Source: Paramecium sonneborni (taxonomy: Eukaryota; Ciliophora; Oligohymenophorea; Peniculida; Parameciidae). From it: a stretch of 64,000 nt of DNA. The notes beneath the pieces are model-generated. The model searched no databases. It worked only from the letters and a program-made list of their open reading frames with translations, and had not been told where the DNA came from. The translations under genes were made by a program, and so were the position numbers. Below are positions 1 through 14,335 of the stretch, one piece after another. The DNA lies in contig CAJJDN010000023.1 in assembly GCA_905182985.1 (NCBI GenBank), forward strand, positions 662,090-726,089, read 5' to 3'. The stretch's first letter is position 1. The number at the start of each line of letters is the position of its first letter.

Positions 1-238
1 TACTACTTTATGAAAATATTCGATCATTTTAATTTGTTTTACCCTTTTTTTATAAGCCTGAATTTAATTTAGTATTTTTCATGCTTAAATAACCATCCCA
101 CCCTTTTATTACATTACCAGTAAATGCTGTTTCTTCTAGATACTTAGTCTCATTATCAAAAATGCTTCTTTCAAGATTTTTCAATTCGCTGTCTAAAAAG
201 GCTTTTTTATCAACTAATTCTTAATATTTTTTATCCAT
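1..238 (-). CDS. EAF6/MEAF6-like subunit of NuA4-type histone acetyltransferase, 3' end outside the window
   Basis: Minus-strand gene with ATG at 238-236, open to the window edge under the ciliate code (about 79 codons visible), so it is truncated only by the window. The protein starts MDKKYQELVDKKAFLDSEL and then has LKNLERSIF, a YLEETAFTGN segment and NVIKGWDGYL. This order (short coiled coil, LE-x-I, ET-x-YLE-x-T, GN-I-x-G-W-D-x-Y) is the signature of EAF6/MEAF6, a small subunit of NuA4/TIP60 and MOZ/HBO1 acetyltransferase complexes in the nucleus; in the family it bridges other subunits and has no catalysis of its own. The conserved Gly-Trp-Asp is present. A polar tail rich in Lys, Asn and Ser follows, also as in the family. 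The family call rests on motif order that I recognise, not on a search. Confidence 0.82.
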
Positions 239-534
239 ACAATTAATTAAAACTATTATTCAATAATTAAAAAAAAAAATTTATGTGTTTTTTTTTATTT
301 GTTTGCTCTTAATTACACTTTAGAGTCACAAAAATATACTTAATAGATAAAATAATCTTAACATTCTTTTTTTTTGAACTTATTATTAATACTTCAAAAG
401 TAATAAAAAAAGAATAACAATTTTACATTTAAATTTTAATTTTAAAAAAATCGCTGTCTAAATATTAATTATTTACATAAAACTCATATAAAACTGGATT
501 ATAATTAATACTTAGCCTTATGGTAAAATAAATT

Positions 535-3500
535 TCAAAAATATAGAATAAACAAGACCAATGGAATTAAATATATATAATCCCAATTTTAATTGTAAAT
601 GATTTTTGTTTACCCATTTTATTTTTTTTCTTTATCCACACATATTTTCATGTCTTTCCAATCGCAATCGTTATTTTATTTTTCGCATAGTTAAGAATTC
701 CAAATATTTTCGCATTTTTACATGCACTACATTAATAAAAAAAATTACTATTTAATTAAATACACAACGATTTTAAGGACATTCATCAAAAGATTATTAG
801 TTAGCACAAATTATGGATGTACATTTCATTTAATCGAAATCATATTTACACAAATTAGTTTATTCTAGACAAACACATGGATTTGATATTTCTTCACATG
901 ATACACAAGTGTCATCTTTTAATTAAACACAAACTACTTCATCAATTTCAATTCCTGAACATTTAGGTAGAGTTGGTAAAAATCTACAGGGTGTATTATT
1001 GCAAAAAGAACGATCTTAATTTTTATTCCAATAACATTGTTAATTATTATTTTGCATGTTGTTGCACAATTATTATTCTTATATTTAAGAACATTGAATT
1101 TAATCTTAACAAATCTTATCTTTAAAATTCCAAAGACAATCATAATTATTTTAGCAAGGCAGTTGATCTAAATCTTTGCATTCCAAAGATTTACAAGATC
1201 CAACAAATTTACATTAATTATTATAATTTTCACATTAGATCTTATCAAGTAAATGACAATTTAGATTCTCACATTAATTTAGATTTGAATTAAATACACA
1301 AGGTTTATTATGAAGAATGGGACAGGTAAATTATGGGTTTATAATATCTTAGCATTATTTAGCAGATCTACATTAATTGAATTTATTGATATAACAATAC
1401 GATAAATTGATGCGAATACCATTACATTCATCATAAACAAGATCTTCACATTGTTTCCATTCACATAATTGATTATTTTCTTTATAAATACAATGATCAG
1501 ATTAATTACATTTTTAAGCATTTTTGATTGAATTACAATTATAATTTATGGAATTTAGACATACGCATTCATTATTAGTAAATTTACAATTTTATTATAT
1601 TTAACAACCTAATTAACTTAATCCTTTAGCATCACATAATTCTTCTGAAGCTTTTGAACATCCAAATGTTAATTCATTGAATTTGCAAGAATCCTATGCA
1701 TTTTGACAAACTTTATAATTAGCAATAGGATATTCATCACAATAATAATATTACTTTTAAACTCTTTGACAAAATTCTTTAAATATACAACCCTCAATTT
1801 GAATACAAGCATAAATATTTAAGTTCATTGAATCACAAGTAGTTTGATTTAGATCTGGAATATCACATTTTTGTTTATTAATATCAAAATAACAAATATC
1901 TTAATTAACTAATTAACAAACTATTGGATTCACATCTTTAGGTACTAATAAACATGAAGTGAGAGGGAAATAATCATCACAATAATAATAATTAGTTTTT
2001 TCATTTTTCTACCAAATACATGGAAATTTAGAGATGTTTAAACAAGCATATTTATTTAAACCAGGATATGTACAATTGATAATGTTAATATCAACTAATT
2101 AACATCCTTATTTAGTATGTCCACATGATTAATTGATATCAAGTTAAGAACAAGAAATGATTGTCCAATCAGGTCTTTCACATGAATCAAAAGTATGATA
2201 CATATCTAAATAATAACATTATTTTTAAATGCTATTCCAAGTACATGGTTAAGTTTTAATAGCTAAACATGCATCTTTATTAATTCCTAGAATAGTAGGT
2301 TTGCAAGTTAATTCATCTAGATTTTAAATAATTACACATCCATTAATAGATTATTCATACTTAACAAAATCTCCATTATTGACTAAACTGCATGTATTCT
2401 AATTAATTAACGTAAGTTAATCAGTATTATATATAGGTTATTCATTAATTGATTAACATTAAAAATCTTTCCAAATACAATGTTCTCCAGCTTTATTTAT
2501 TTTTAAGCAAGCTGAATAACTAATATAATTCGAACATGAAATTGAATTAATATTAATAATTGGCATACATTAACCTTATACAACATCTTCTTCTTCTTGA
2601 TATAAATATTTTTTAACTCTATATACTTACTCAATCCATTAACAATCACTTATAGTTTATTATAAACAAGCATTTCTATTGATTGTGTCTAAACAATTAT
2701 TTTAATTTTCTTATTAAATAAATAGAAGACATTATTCATCTTTGTAAATGCACATTTAACCTTACACTTCGACATTCATACATGATCTTTGATTTCCAGA
2801 AGAATTTGTAACAAATGAGCAACCTAAATAAGCTGATTCTTCTGAATATTCACATATTTCTTAATCCATTTTCCATATACATTAAACAGATTTCATTCTT
2901 TTACATTATTAACTTGATTAAGAATAACCACATGTAGTTGGTATCTAAGTTTAACATTTATATTAACTAGCAACATATACACATAGTGTGTCTCTGATAG
3001 AAGCACATACTAAAAAACTAGCATTTATTATTTTATCACAATCTGTTATTCTATTTTATAGACTCTAACATCCATTAACTGTCCATTCACATTCATAAAT
3101 CTTTTAATTTAAACATGTATCTATTGAATTTGCTTCTCTACAACACTTATCTACTTCTTAATAAGTGCAATTTAATATCCCATTGTTTGGACCATAACAA
3201 TAATCAAGGAATGAACACATTAAACTTTTTGTTGTCTAAGTTAAACAAGCAATCCTATTTAATCCTCTTTCACATGAGAATTCTTCTTATGGGTATACAT
3301 TCCTACAACTGTTATTCTTTAAATCAAATGTACATGGGATATCCACAGGCTATTCACAAAATTAATAATTATTTATATTCACTATGCTTAAACAATTCAA
3401 TTCATTATATGATTTTACAATTTATGCCTTGCATTCATCCCCATCAAATTAACAATATTAATTTTATGTTTAAACATTAACACAACCATATCTATTAATA

Positions 3501-6500
3501 GCTTATTCACATTTGATTTCGCTATAAGATTGATAATAAATTTTTTTGCACAAATTAGATTGAATCATACATCCTTCATTTGTAACCTATTTACATTAAA
3601 ATCCAGAACTATTATTGATATCACTACAAAATTAGAATCCATTACGATTCAATCTGTAACAATTTTCATCGAAATAGCAATTTTCAGGATCAAGGTCACA
3701 AGCTATTTTATTCAATCCCTTTTCGTATGGATCTTTTTCAACACAACCTATAACAGAAGTTGTTACCACTTCACATCTAAAAAAAGAACTATTAAATTAA
3801 CATGGTATATTTTAATCATTTAAAGAACAAAACGCTCCTGAATTAATATCTTTAATTTAACCACATGGAATTTTCTTGAATTCTTCCAAATTAGCATTGA
3901 CACATCTATTATTCTAATATTAACAAAATTAAAAAGGAGTCTTTATACTTAAACATGCTATTTTATTTAATGCTGCATTACATTTTAAATAGACTAATTA
4001 AGAACTTTTGACAATTTAACAAGTTTCCTACCACATAAGAGCTTTTAAAGAATTAAAGATTTAACATGTCAGAATATTAAATGAATAAATGTTTGATAAA
4101 CTATAATTTTATTCATAGCTAGATTAAGTTTTGTCAGTGTAAGGAATACATTTTTTATTTTGTTTATCAAAAAAACAAGGAATATCAGTACTTCTTGAAC
4201 AAGTAAAGGGATTAGTTTACAATTAATCTTTTTAACATTTAGATAGATCAACAATTGAAGTATCTAAATTTTTACATCCATTCTTTTGATCAAAATAGCA
4301 ATATTATCCTTTAGTAATAACTGATAAGCATTTACCCTCATTAATATCATCAAGACACTTAACATTACCAAAGGATGTAATACATTTTGAATTTTTGAAT
4401 TCACAATTATATCCTTAAGTAATGAATATACATCCTTTATAATTAAGACCAGCACAATTTTAAGGTGTGGTAATAACTTCACAACTTTAAGTGTTATAAT
4501 TGAAGAGACAAGGAGTGTCTCTATCTCTTAAACATACCTTCTAATTGACAATAGATTTGTTTTAAGATAACGTAATACAATCATCATTATCATTAAGTTC
4601 AACACATTGACCCTGTACAAATTTACATGAAACATTTAATCTAATACAGGCATATTGATTCAAACTGGGTTTGCAGATCTTCAAAGTTTATATTTCTTTT
4701 AATTCCATTCTTCTACATGAACTATTAATAAATTCACAATATTGGGTTGTTTTTAATAGACATGAGTACTTATTCATGCCAATATAAGTACAATCATTAA
4801 TACTGATATTCTTATTAGTAATATCTAGACATTTTTATTATGCCACACTATAGATTAAGGCAATTCCAATATCTACATAACCATCCGTAGATTTAATAAC
4901 CATATCAACAGGTTTACAAACAGCTGAAGTATAAGGAAATAGAGTTCTTATACCTTCAATCGATTAGATAACATATGATTAACAATAGATATCAAATTTA
5001 CAAGCGGCATCTTAATGGAGACAAGATTCTTAATTTAAATAAGCTTAACAACCTAAATTTGATTCTTCAGTTTTTTCACATTTACTATTGAAAAATTTAC
5101 ACTTTCCTTTTGCTAATTTTGCACAAGCATATTCATTTATATGAGAAATTGTTTATACTTCACAAGAAATAACATCTGTTGGTATAACTTCTCTACATTT
5201 ATAATATTAATCATGAATGCAACCCTATTAAACTTTGATTTAAGTACAAGTATAGGCATTACAATGATTTATAAAAGTTTATTAATCATTCTACAGATAA
5301 TCATTACAAGAAGAAGGATTTGATTTTAATTCTAATTTATAACATTTTTCATAAACATCTGACCATCCACATGCAATATTAACTGAATTTAAACATAAAT
5401 ATTGATTTAAATTATCGCATATATTAGGTATTAACCCAGTAGTATTTTGATTGCATTAATTAGAAGCCCATTTACAATTAGCAACCATAGATCTTAAACA
5501 AAGAGATTCAGTTTTTAATTAATTACATTATCCTTTATATGGATCAAATTTGATGCATAAAGAACTTATAGGATCAATCCAACAAATATTTATTTATTTC
5601 TAATAGCAAGCATCAGTATTTAGAATAGTACAATCAATTTTATTATTAGTTTATATTGATAATTGTTAACAACTAAAGTTTTCCCATTTACATTAAACTC
5701 CATATGTGTTTCTAAGACAAGCATATTTATTAAGATTAACACATGTATTTTATATTGTATCGGTAATTTTATAGCATTTCTTTTCATTATCAATAAATTT
5801 CGTAGCATAATCTTTACATTTCAAACATGTTTTTAATGAAACTTTATACAAAAGCATATTATTGCATGAATAATGAGTAGCATCTTAACAAATGCCATTA
5901 GCAAAAGCACAAGCTTAGTCTACATTTACACAAATATCTTCTTTAAAAGTAGTTTCTAATAAATTAACTTAATAACATAGAAATTATTTATTAGATCCAT
6001 TTTAATCTATTTAAGGTACTTATTTAATTTATTGACAATATCCTAAATATGTATAATTGCATTCACATTTTTCACATAATGATTTACTAAAGCTTTTATC
6101 ACAAGGGTATTTTCCATTTGAGTTTTTTGTTGGCATTGTATTTATACATACAATTCCATCATATCTGCAATCATTATTAGCTTTTGCACATAAAATAGGT
6201 TAAAAATCAGTATTCAATATGCTTTCATATGAAAATGGTTAATTATATGTAGTAAGTGGTATACAACTTTTATAAAGTTTTTAGACAGTTTTGCATTTAT
6301 CTCCTGGTTTGATACTTTCAGATCCATTTTAACAAATTGCTTTTTAACTTGAACTAACAGAACAGTTGTTTGCAATTTAATCACATGATGAAATGTTATG
6401 TTCATTATCTTTGATATACATACAACCCCCTTAATTAATATCAAAATAACAATAATGACTCAATTCTAAACATAAAGCTTTTGAAAATACATTACTGCAA

Positions 6501-9500
6501 ATAAAGAGTTTATTTTCCTTTAAATTACACCAATTACTATGTATATAAATGGTTGATGGAGTACAACTTTCTTGAATTGCTGATTAAAAAGGTTGAGTAA
6601 ATTCCATTTAACAAAAAAGTTTTTATTCACATTATTATTTTTCAGTTTAACAATCAAATTCAGATAATTAACTACAATCTAAATTTTAGCATGTAACTTC
6701 AGCATCAGTAAGTACCTGAATTTAGTGTAAATAACTATTATCTTTTTCATCTTGATTTATAGCACCATCGTATGGTAGAAAGGTCTGAATAATTTCTTGA
6801 ATATTATGCTCAGATTGACAAAAATGCTATTCAATTATTGAACAATCTTTAATTTAGCATACTCTTAAATTATCAGAAATTTAAAAGTATGTATGTTCTT
6901 TTTCTAATTTAGCACTCATTTTTCTACAAGTAGTATTAGAATTTTCCCAAAGGAATTCCGTATTTGTTAATATAGACTTCTTATATGCTGATGTTATATT
7001 CTAAATGATGTCATTAGAACAAGTGTCTACTTCTTAGTAATCTTCACATTCTCTAAATAATAATTATTATCCACTTGGTGATTCTTAATAATTATAAACA
7101 AGCTTGAATATTTAACAAGAATAACTTGTCCAAAAACAATATTTTTCATATTTACATTACTATTAATTTTCTTTATCTTCATAACATTGTAATTCTCCTA
7201 AGGACTATTTTAATGTTGATGAAACAGAGGAACAAACTTTTTTGTTAGGATGTTAAAATTATGTAGTTATATTTGATAATTCTGAACAAGTTGTTGTTTC
7301 TTATATTGTAAATGCTTTACATTAGAGAGTACTTAGATCAAAAATACAAGGACTATTAATCTCCATACAGACTTCAATATTTATTAATTATGATGTTTCA
7401 CATTTTGTTTAATCTTCTATAAACTTTTTACATTTATTATTTGGAATAACTTCCTATTCATCATAAAAACAATGATGAGTACGAGTATGATATAGACAAG
7501 CATATTTATTCATTAAAAAATCATTACAATCTGCTGTTTTACTTGTAAGTTTAATACATTTTTGTATATTAGTATCATAATAATAGGCATCTCCTGTAAT
7601 AATTAAACATGCTTATTGATTAAATTTATGATCTCCTGTTTTACTTAGTGTTTCAAATTAAATTGAAGTCATAGTGGTAAATTCTTTGCATTCATTTGAT
7701 TAATCATTCCATATACATGAATATTGTGTTATTTTTTTACATAACTCTCTATTTATATTATCTGTACATTTTAATTATGATATATCTGTGTAATTAGTAT
7801 AACATTCAAAAGTATTTGTATCCCATCTACAAAGTCCTTTTGTATTTTTAAAACAAGATCTATTGTTAGCTAATGAACCATCACATGTTTGTGAAATTTT
7901 AGTAGAAGCAACACATTAATAATTTTGAAATTCACACTATTACTCTGATTTATCAATTTATAAGCATACTTACCAACTTACCTTACCCTAAGAATCAAAG
8001 TGATTACAGTCTACATTAAAATTATTCACATATATGCAACGATCTGTTTTAAATGAAAAAAGACAACTACTTTTTTTAATATCAGTACATGCTTTAATAT
8101 TAAGTTCTAAATCACATGTTAGAATTTCATCAAATTCATCAAAAGGTATAGTAATACATTATAATTTAGTTTAATCCCATTTACAATAATTGTTGCCTGT
8201 GTATCTTTAACAAACATTTCTATTTCCTTTAACATCTTCGCATTAAGCATATGGAAATTCTGTAGTGACTATAACTTCTTTGCATCTCAAGTTCTCAGAA
8301 TCATATCCAACATATTTAAGTGTATTTTATTCAGTTTGAATTCCATCTATTGCAAAACAAGCATTTATGTTTAAGATAGAAGGTTCTTTGGTAAAAATTC
8401 TATAGTCTTTATAGTAGGAGTAATTGAGATCTATACAAGCTATTCCATTATAATAGCAAAGTTTTTCATTTGACCAACCTATCATATGACAAGAATTCTT
8501 ATTCATAGAATAACATGGTAATTGATTTTCATCATAGAATTACTTAATTTATTCTAGATTGGATAAATCCACAATATCATCTGTCAATTCTTAACATCTT
8601 AAATTCATAAAGAAACAATAATCTCCTGGTTCATTACTTGAAAATTTACTACATGCATGAGCATTCATTCCAATATTTTCAGTTTCAGTACAACATTTTG
8701 TGTTACATAATTCTTATTTAATTTAACATTAAAATGTAAATCTATTGTAATAACAATATCCTCTGTTTTTTTCAAATTAAACTCCTTTTAAGTTATCATA
8801 ATCTGGGAAATCATTAATAACAGATGCACATACATTAGAATTGACAGAAATATCATTACTATTGAAATCTAGACATTTTAAATTTGATTTCATGTCTACA
8901 TTTTCACAAGTGGTTTTAGATTTACTCCATTAACATAATAATGATATGGATTAAAGAGATAAACAAACTGATTTAGAAGGAGATGTAGATTAGCAAGTAA
9001 CAGGAGTATCTATTGGAATAGAAGGATTTTAAATTATATCATCTTCTAATTAAAATTCATCATATTTTTTAACATCTTCTGCTTTTTAACATTAATCATT
9101 TACAAATTAACAATTACCTTAAGCTTATTAACATCCAAATGAATTTAAACCCAATTAATCACATCCCATATTTTTAACAACAGAATTAATACATCCAAAG
9201 ATTTTCTTATGATATCTACAGATTTCACCACCTAATTAAACATATGCACATGCTTTATGATTTGCATAAATTAAATGTAAACAATCAATTGTTTGAATAT
9301 CCTTTCTATTTTCTATTTAGATACATTTATCTCTATCCCACATGCATGCAATACCTTTAGTTGTAATAGTAGAACAAGCTATTCTATTTAAACCTTTTTC
9401 TCTTTATTTGCAACTTATTTTTGATAGTAATTCCATATCCTTTTAATATTATAGGATTTCTTTTTTAGTTGCAGTTTAAGATATCTCAACTGTTAATTTT

Positions 9501-11093
9501 ACACATTATTATTTTATTACATCAAAATAACAACCTACATTTTCTTCTTTTTCAAGAACTTAAGAACATGCTATTGGATTTGAACTCTTCAGACTAGCAC
9601 ATTTTGTTTCATATAATATAACTTAAATATATTTACAACCTTAAGTTGTCCATTAACATGTTTCATCATTGTTTATGATACTGAGACAACCATTTTTATT
9701 TATAAATGGAGTATTACATTTATCATTTTCTTAACTCTATATACATAAATTTGTTTATTCATTATATTTACATTTTACATTATCTTTAGATATTGCTTAA
9801 CAAACATTTCCATTCACTCTAATAATATCATTTTCTAATTTTAAAGGACAATCATAATCTTAATTAATTACCTTTCTTTCACAATTTTATCCATTCCAAA
9901 AACAATATTAGAAATGTGTCTTAATATTAACACAAGCTAATTTATTTAAATCCATATGACATTAAAAAGTATTAAGATCTAATTCAGATAATATTTAACA
10001 TTTCCCTTTAGCAAATGAACATTTCTAATGCTGAATTGATAAGCAAGCTTACTTTGATAAACCTGGAGTATCACATTATATCATATTCATATTAATGTGA
10101 TTTATATCAACATTCAAACATTTACGTTATTTTTCATTATAATAACATAATCCTGTCGATAATTAACAAACAGAAACATTTACTTGATTCTAAGTATCAC
10201 AATTCCAATTTGAATCAATTTAAAATTTTCTACATTTTTAATCTGCCCATTCACATTATATATCCATATTCGTTATTTATAAACATGCAAATTGACTTAG
10301 TTTTTAATCACAAGATCTTATTTATGATAATGTTATTTCTGTACATTTGTTATCTTCAAAAGTACCTAATTTCCTATTAAAATATATATACAATATTAAT
10401 TTTCCTTATTTATAGTTAAACAACTCTCTTCATTTAATCCTAATTCATTACATGAGAAATATGATAATTAATTTTACTTTAGTTCTATACACTAAAAGTC
10501 TCCCTCAAATCCATTACTCATACCTATCTTTATTCATCAATTCTTACATAGACCATAAGGTAAAGAAGAACATGTATATGGAGTCACTGGCTTTGTAAAT
10601 ATATTACATAATCTAGATTTATTTGTAATATTATCCTGTAACTTATTACACCTATTATTCTCCCAAATACATAATTATTTCTCTACACTCATACAAGCAT
10701 ATTTATTAAACATTTCTGAACATCCATATTATTCCTACTAAATCTTTTTTACTTCCATACATCTCTATTGAAAAATACCTGATTTCTCATATATATAATA
10801 TTTACATTAAACTCTATTTTACCGCTGATCTGTCAATTATCTTAAGCATGCTTCCATATTTAAATATGGAGAACATCCTTAATTTGTTAATTAAATCTCT
10901 TCACATTTATTGAGAAAAGAATAGTAAAGGCCTAATCTCATTACTATAAATTACATGCAAGATTATTTGTTTTTTCAATGCAATCTTTAGCAGAGAATGG
11001 ATATAACTTACAATTTTTATTTGACTCACCTATTTATGACAAAATAGCTATCATTATCAAGGTATATATCAATCTACCTTTATTTACTATCAT
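535..11093 (-). CDS. Giant cysteine-repeat surface/secreted protein, probably GPI-anchored (about 3,487 aa)
   Basis: ATG at 11093-11091, stop TGA at 537-535. Introns resolved: 10932-10954 (23 nt), 10524-10547 (24), 10366-10391 (26) and 727-748 (22); exons sum to 10,464 nt, exactly 3,488 codons. The first about 25 residues (MIVNKGRLIYTLIMIAILS) are a signal peptide. The body is a long series of roughly 45-60-residue units with spaced cysteines, typically (A/S)C, then C-x-(W/F) about ten residues on, then further Cys (examples: TCLNQKIYECEWTVNGC; YACMSVE followed by LCIWENNRCN). The C-terminus ends in a hydrophobic run (DYIYLIPLVLFILYF) directly before the stop, as expected for a GPI signal. 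Cys-periodic giant proteins with this layout are typical of Paramecium surface antigens and related extracellular proteins, but the spacing differs from the classical immobilisation-antigen repeat, so I do not assign it to that family. I sampled the frame at many points from 10.3 kb to 0.75 kb and it stays open; further introns of length 3n could be hidden in the large exon. Confidence 0.85.
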
Positions 11094-11516
11094 TTTTTAA
11101 ATTCAATAATTTTAAGTTTGTTTTAGAAATTGTAGTTTGCTATATAAATTTAAGAGAAAACAAAGATTTTCTTTTTCAAATAAAAAACTAAATTCATTAA
11201 TTTATTCATTCAACCACTCTAATGTTAATAATATTATATTTTATGACTAATCAAAATTAAGTCCTAAATTTCAAAGAATTTAAAGAAATTATTCTATTAA
11301 ATAGGCTTTCTCTTAATTTTGTTCATTTTTATTTAAATTAATTCTAGAAGAATTTCATTTTTGATTTTCACTACAACTATACAAATAATGAATATAGTTT
11401 TTATTCAAATAATTTATTTGTTGCTGATTTAAAATTATTAAAAACTAATAAATAATAATTAAATAAGAATTAGTTAAAAATCATTATATTTAATTCCAAT
11501 AATAATTATAATTATA
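11094..11516. promoter_or_regulatory. Divergent intergenic region (shared promoter area)
   Basis: About 420 bp of AT-rich DNA between two genes transcribed away from each other (giant Cys-repeat gene to the left, alpha-kinase gene to the right). It must hold both promoters because the two start codons flank it. I see no defined box; the sequence is simple A/T-rich stretches. Confidence 0.5.
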
Positions 11517-14291
11517 ATGGATTAGAATAGTATAGATTATTACAAGATCTGCATTGATTCAATTTTATGTTAAGATAATTAATGTTAAAAAGAACATTAG
11601 AGGGCATATTTTGGATTGTGTGTTAAATTTTTGCAAATGAACTAAGATTGGGAAAATGAATAGTAAGAAGAAGATCAAGAAGATGATTCAAATAAAAAGT
11701 TTAAAGATGAAAAGTGTCAAGATTAAAATTGCCAATTATGGCATCTAAATCTAAATGAAATTTAACTTTCTTTATCAATGGACTCATCAATTTTAGGCAT
11801 TTTTCCAAATAATTTGTGCAAGACTTTAAATTGTGATAAAAAGGCTTGTATATTAATCCACAAAGAATGGGCATAGAATATTTGTTTAAATTACATAATT
11901 AATGGATGCAGAAAAAAAAAATGCCCCTTTAATCATCGTAAATGGAAAGAATTAAGAGAAATAGCTGAAAAAATTTCATAAATAAGTTTTATTAATCCAG
12001 AAGAATTATGCATGAAGCAAGATAATTGTGATTGTGGAAAACATATGGATATTCTATCTTAATATTGTATAGCATATTTAAAAGGATGGTGTCCTAACAA
12101 AGTATGTAATAAATAACATGTTGATTGGGATTAAATTGAATTAAAATCAAATAAATTGTTACCTTGTACAAATCAATATTATAAATATAACAAAAGTTTT
12201 GATGAAATGCTAAAAGAAGGTGAAATGTAATTACTCTGTGAAACAGTTTAATTACATAGATTTAAATAAGAGCTCTAGTAATGTAATACTATTGATGTTG
12301 TATTTATTATGGATTTGACAGGTTCAATGTCACCATGGAAAAATGAAATGTAAAATACAATTGTAAATATCATAAATGAATTTTAATAATCAATTAAAGG
12401 ATATTCAGTAAGGGTTGGATTTGTAGGATATAGAGATTTTTGTGATAAGAATGAGTAAATATCATATCGAAATCTTACTCATAATATTGATTAAATTATA
12501 GATTATATTTCAAAATTAGAAGCAAAAGGAGGTGGTGATGAAGCAGAAGATATTGTAGGAGGATTTGAATAAGCTATGAAATTAAATATATCAAGAAATC
12601 CAGAAAGCTTATTGTGTACTTTCTTAATTGCTGATTCACCATGTCATGGAGAAAAATATCATGAATTAGATTCTGATGATTATAAATATAAAATGCCAGA
12701 AAAATATTTAGAAAAAGTTTTGGAAAAGTATAAGGATATAAAAAAGAAAAACTTTCTATGTTGTGTTAAAATTAGTGATACCACTGATATAATGTTTAAA
12801 AAAATGAAGGAAGCATTTCCCTTTATTACAATTACAGTAAAAAAATAGCCAAAGGAATTATCTGAATTGGTTAAATTTACTTTACACTAATCTCTAAAAT
12901 AATCATAAATGATTCCTTAAGAATAAAAAAAAAAAATGTTTTATAAAGCTTCCTTTTAATAATTCAAACTTTTTGTTGATTAGAATTCTTACGATCAATA
13001 AAATAAAGTTAATTTTTGGGAAGAATTTGCTGAACATGTATTGAGGAATGCAAGAAAGGGTTAAACTGGTTTAGAAGTATAAATAGATAATTCAGAATTT
13101 AGTACAAATAATGATGTTAATTTTAAAACATAAATTGTTAAAGCTTTTGATGCAATCAACAACTAGTTTATTATTTTAAAATTTCCTAAAATAATTTAAG
13201 AGAATTTTCTAAAAAATTAACATAATGAATAAGAAATTAAAATAGCAGAGTTGTAAGCTGAATCAAGATTTTATTCTTCTTCATATGCATTTTAAATGGC
13301 CTATTTTTTTAATTAAAAATCATTTAAATCTAAGGATATACCATTAATATTTTATGTTTTACCTACTTTATATAAACTTGATAAACCATTGTATGGAATG
13401 ACTACAATTTATGGAGAAACTTTTATAGATATATAATATTTATTTTAGAAATATTCTAATAAAAATGTTAGATTTGAAAAGTATACTACCAATTTTTGTA
13501 GTAGTGATCAAGAATTTTATTATTATTCAGTTTTTAGTCATTTTTCTTATATTGAAAGTGGTGGTTTATTTGTAATAGCTGATTTATAAGGATGTGATAA
13601 TATATTTTCAGATCCATCTATTTAAACTAAGAAAAATAGAATTAAAATAGAAAAAGATGGTTAACCTATATATATATTAGATGTAGATGATACTAATATG
13701 AAGGAAAATGGTATTGAAATATTTCTATAATAATAACATGAATAATGTAGCTTGTATTGTACAGAACTAAAATTATCAAGAGAAGATTTTAAATAAAAAT
13801 AAATCATTCAAGATAAAAGTTAATGGAAGAGAAAATAACATATTTCTGGTATATGTCATTTGTGCAATTAATTTGCAGAGATAAATTTAGATGAAGTTTA
13901 AAATTAAAAAATAGATTTTAATTTAAAATGCAATCTTTGTTTGAGTGAATAAAATTATTAATAAGAATTGTAGTGCAGATGCTGTTAACAATATTTTAAA
14001 ATAGAGGTTTAAATAAAGGTAAGATTAGTAACAAACATAAATATTTGTAATGAATGTAAAGGGAAGTGTTTTGATATTAATCAACATCACTGCTATTACT
14101 GTAAGAATAAATGTAAGAAAATGGTAACATATATAACAATTTAATAAAAATAACATTTAATATGCAAAAGGGGATAGGAATACTTATAATAATTAAAATG
14201 TTATAAGTGTGGATCGATATACAATTTTGATAAGTTAATCCCCATAGAAAAATATAAATTTGGTTAATACTTATGTTGTGATAAATAATGA
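11517..14291 (+). CDS. CCCH zinc finger - VWA - alpha-kinase protein (924 aa)
   Basis: Intronless: ATG 11517-11519 to TGA 14289-14291, 925 codons. Residues about 100-235 carry CCCH-type zinc fingers: CLNYIINGCRKKKCPFNH (C-x7-C-x4-C-x3-H), CIAYLKGWCPNKVCNKQH (same spacing) and a shorter C-x4-C-x4-C-x3-H. A VWA domain starts near residue 258 with DVVFIMDLTGSM (MIDAS-like D-x-T-x-S) and runs to about 440. From about 490 to 760 is a divergent alpha-kinase domain: IILKFPKI (candidate ATP-binding Lys near 555), YSSSYAFQMAYFF, IYGETFIDIQYLFQKYSN, then GLFVIADLQGCDNIFSDPSI (the DLQG...DP catalytic segment, Asp near 689) and a closing H-x-x-C-x-x-x-C-x-x-L-x-L motif. The C-terminal 140 residues contain many CxxC pairs (ICHLC, CNLC, CRCC, CNEC, CYYC, CYKC), probably extra zinc sites. 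VWA-alpha-kinase fusions are known (VwkA of Dictyostelium, acting on myosin); adding CCCH fingers suggests RNA or protein binding. The next gene starts 44 bp downstream. Confidence 0.85.
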
Positions 14292-14335
14292 GAATTAATA
14301 ATAATAATATATATATAATATAATTATATAATATA

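Noticed and set aside
934..6444. Series of short standard-code ORFs in the first 6.5 kb, both strands
   Set aside because: They lie out of frame with, or antisense to, the 3,487-residue Cys-repeat gene; reading TAA/TAG as Gln on the minus strand gives one continuous protein.
535..11093. Classical Paramecium immobilisation antigen
   Set aside because: The termini fit, but the cysteine spacing is not the PSA-domain period that I know, so I kept a general surface-protein call.
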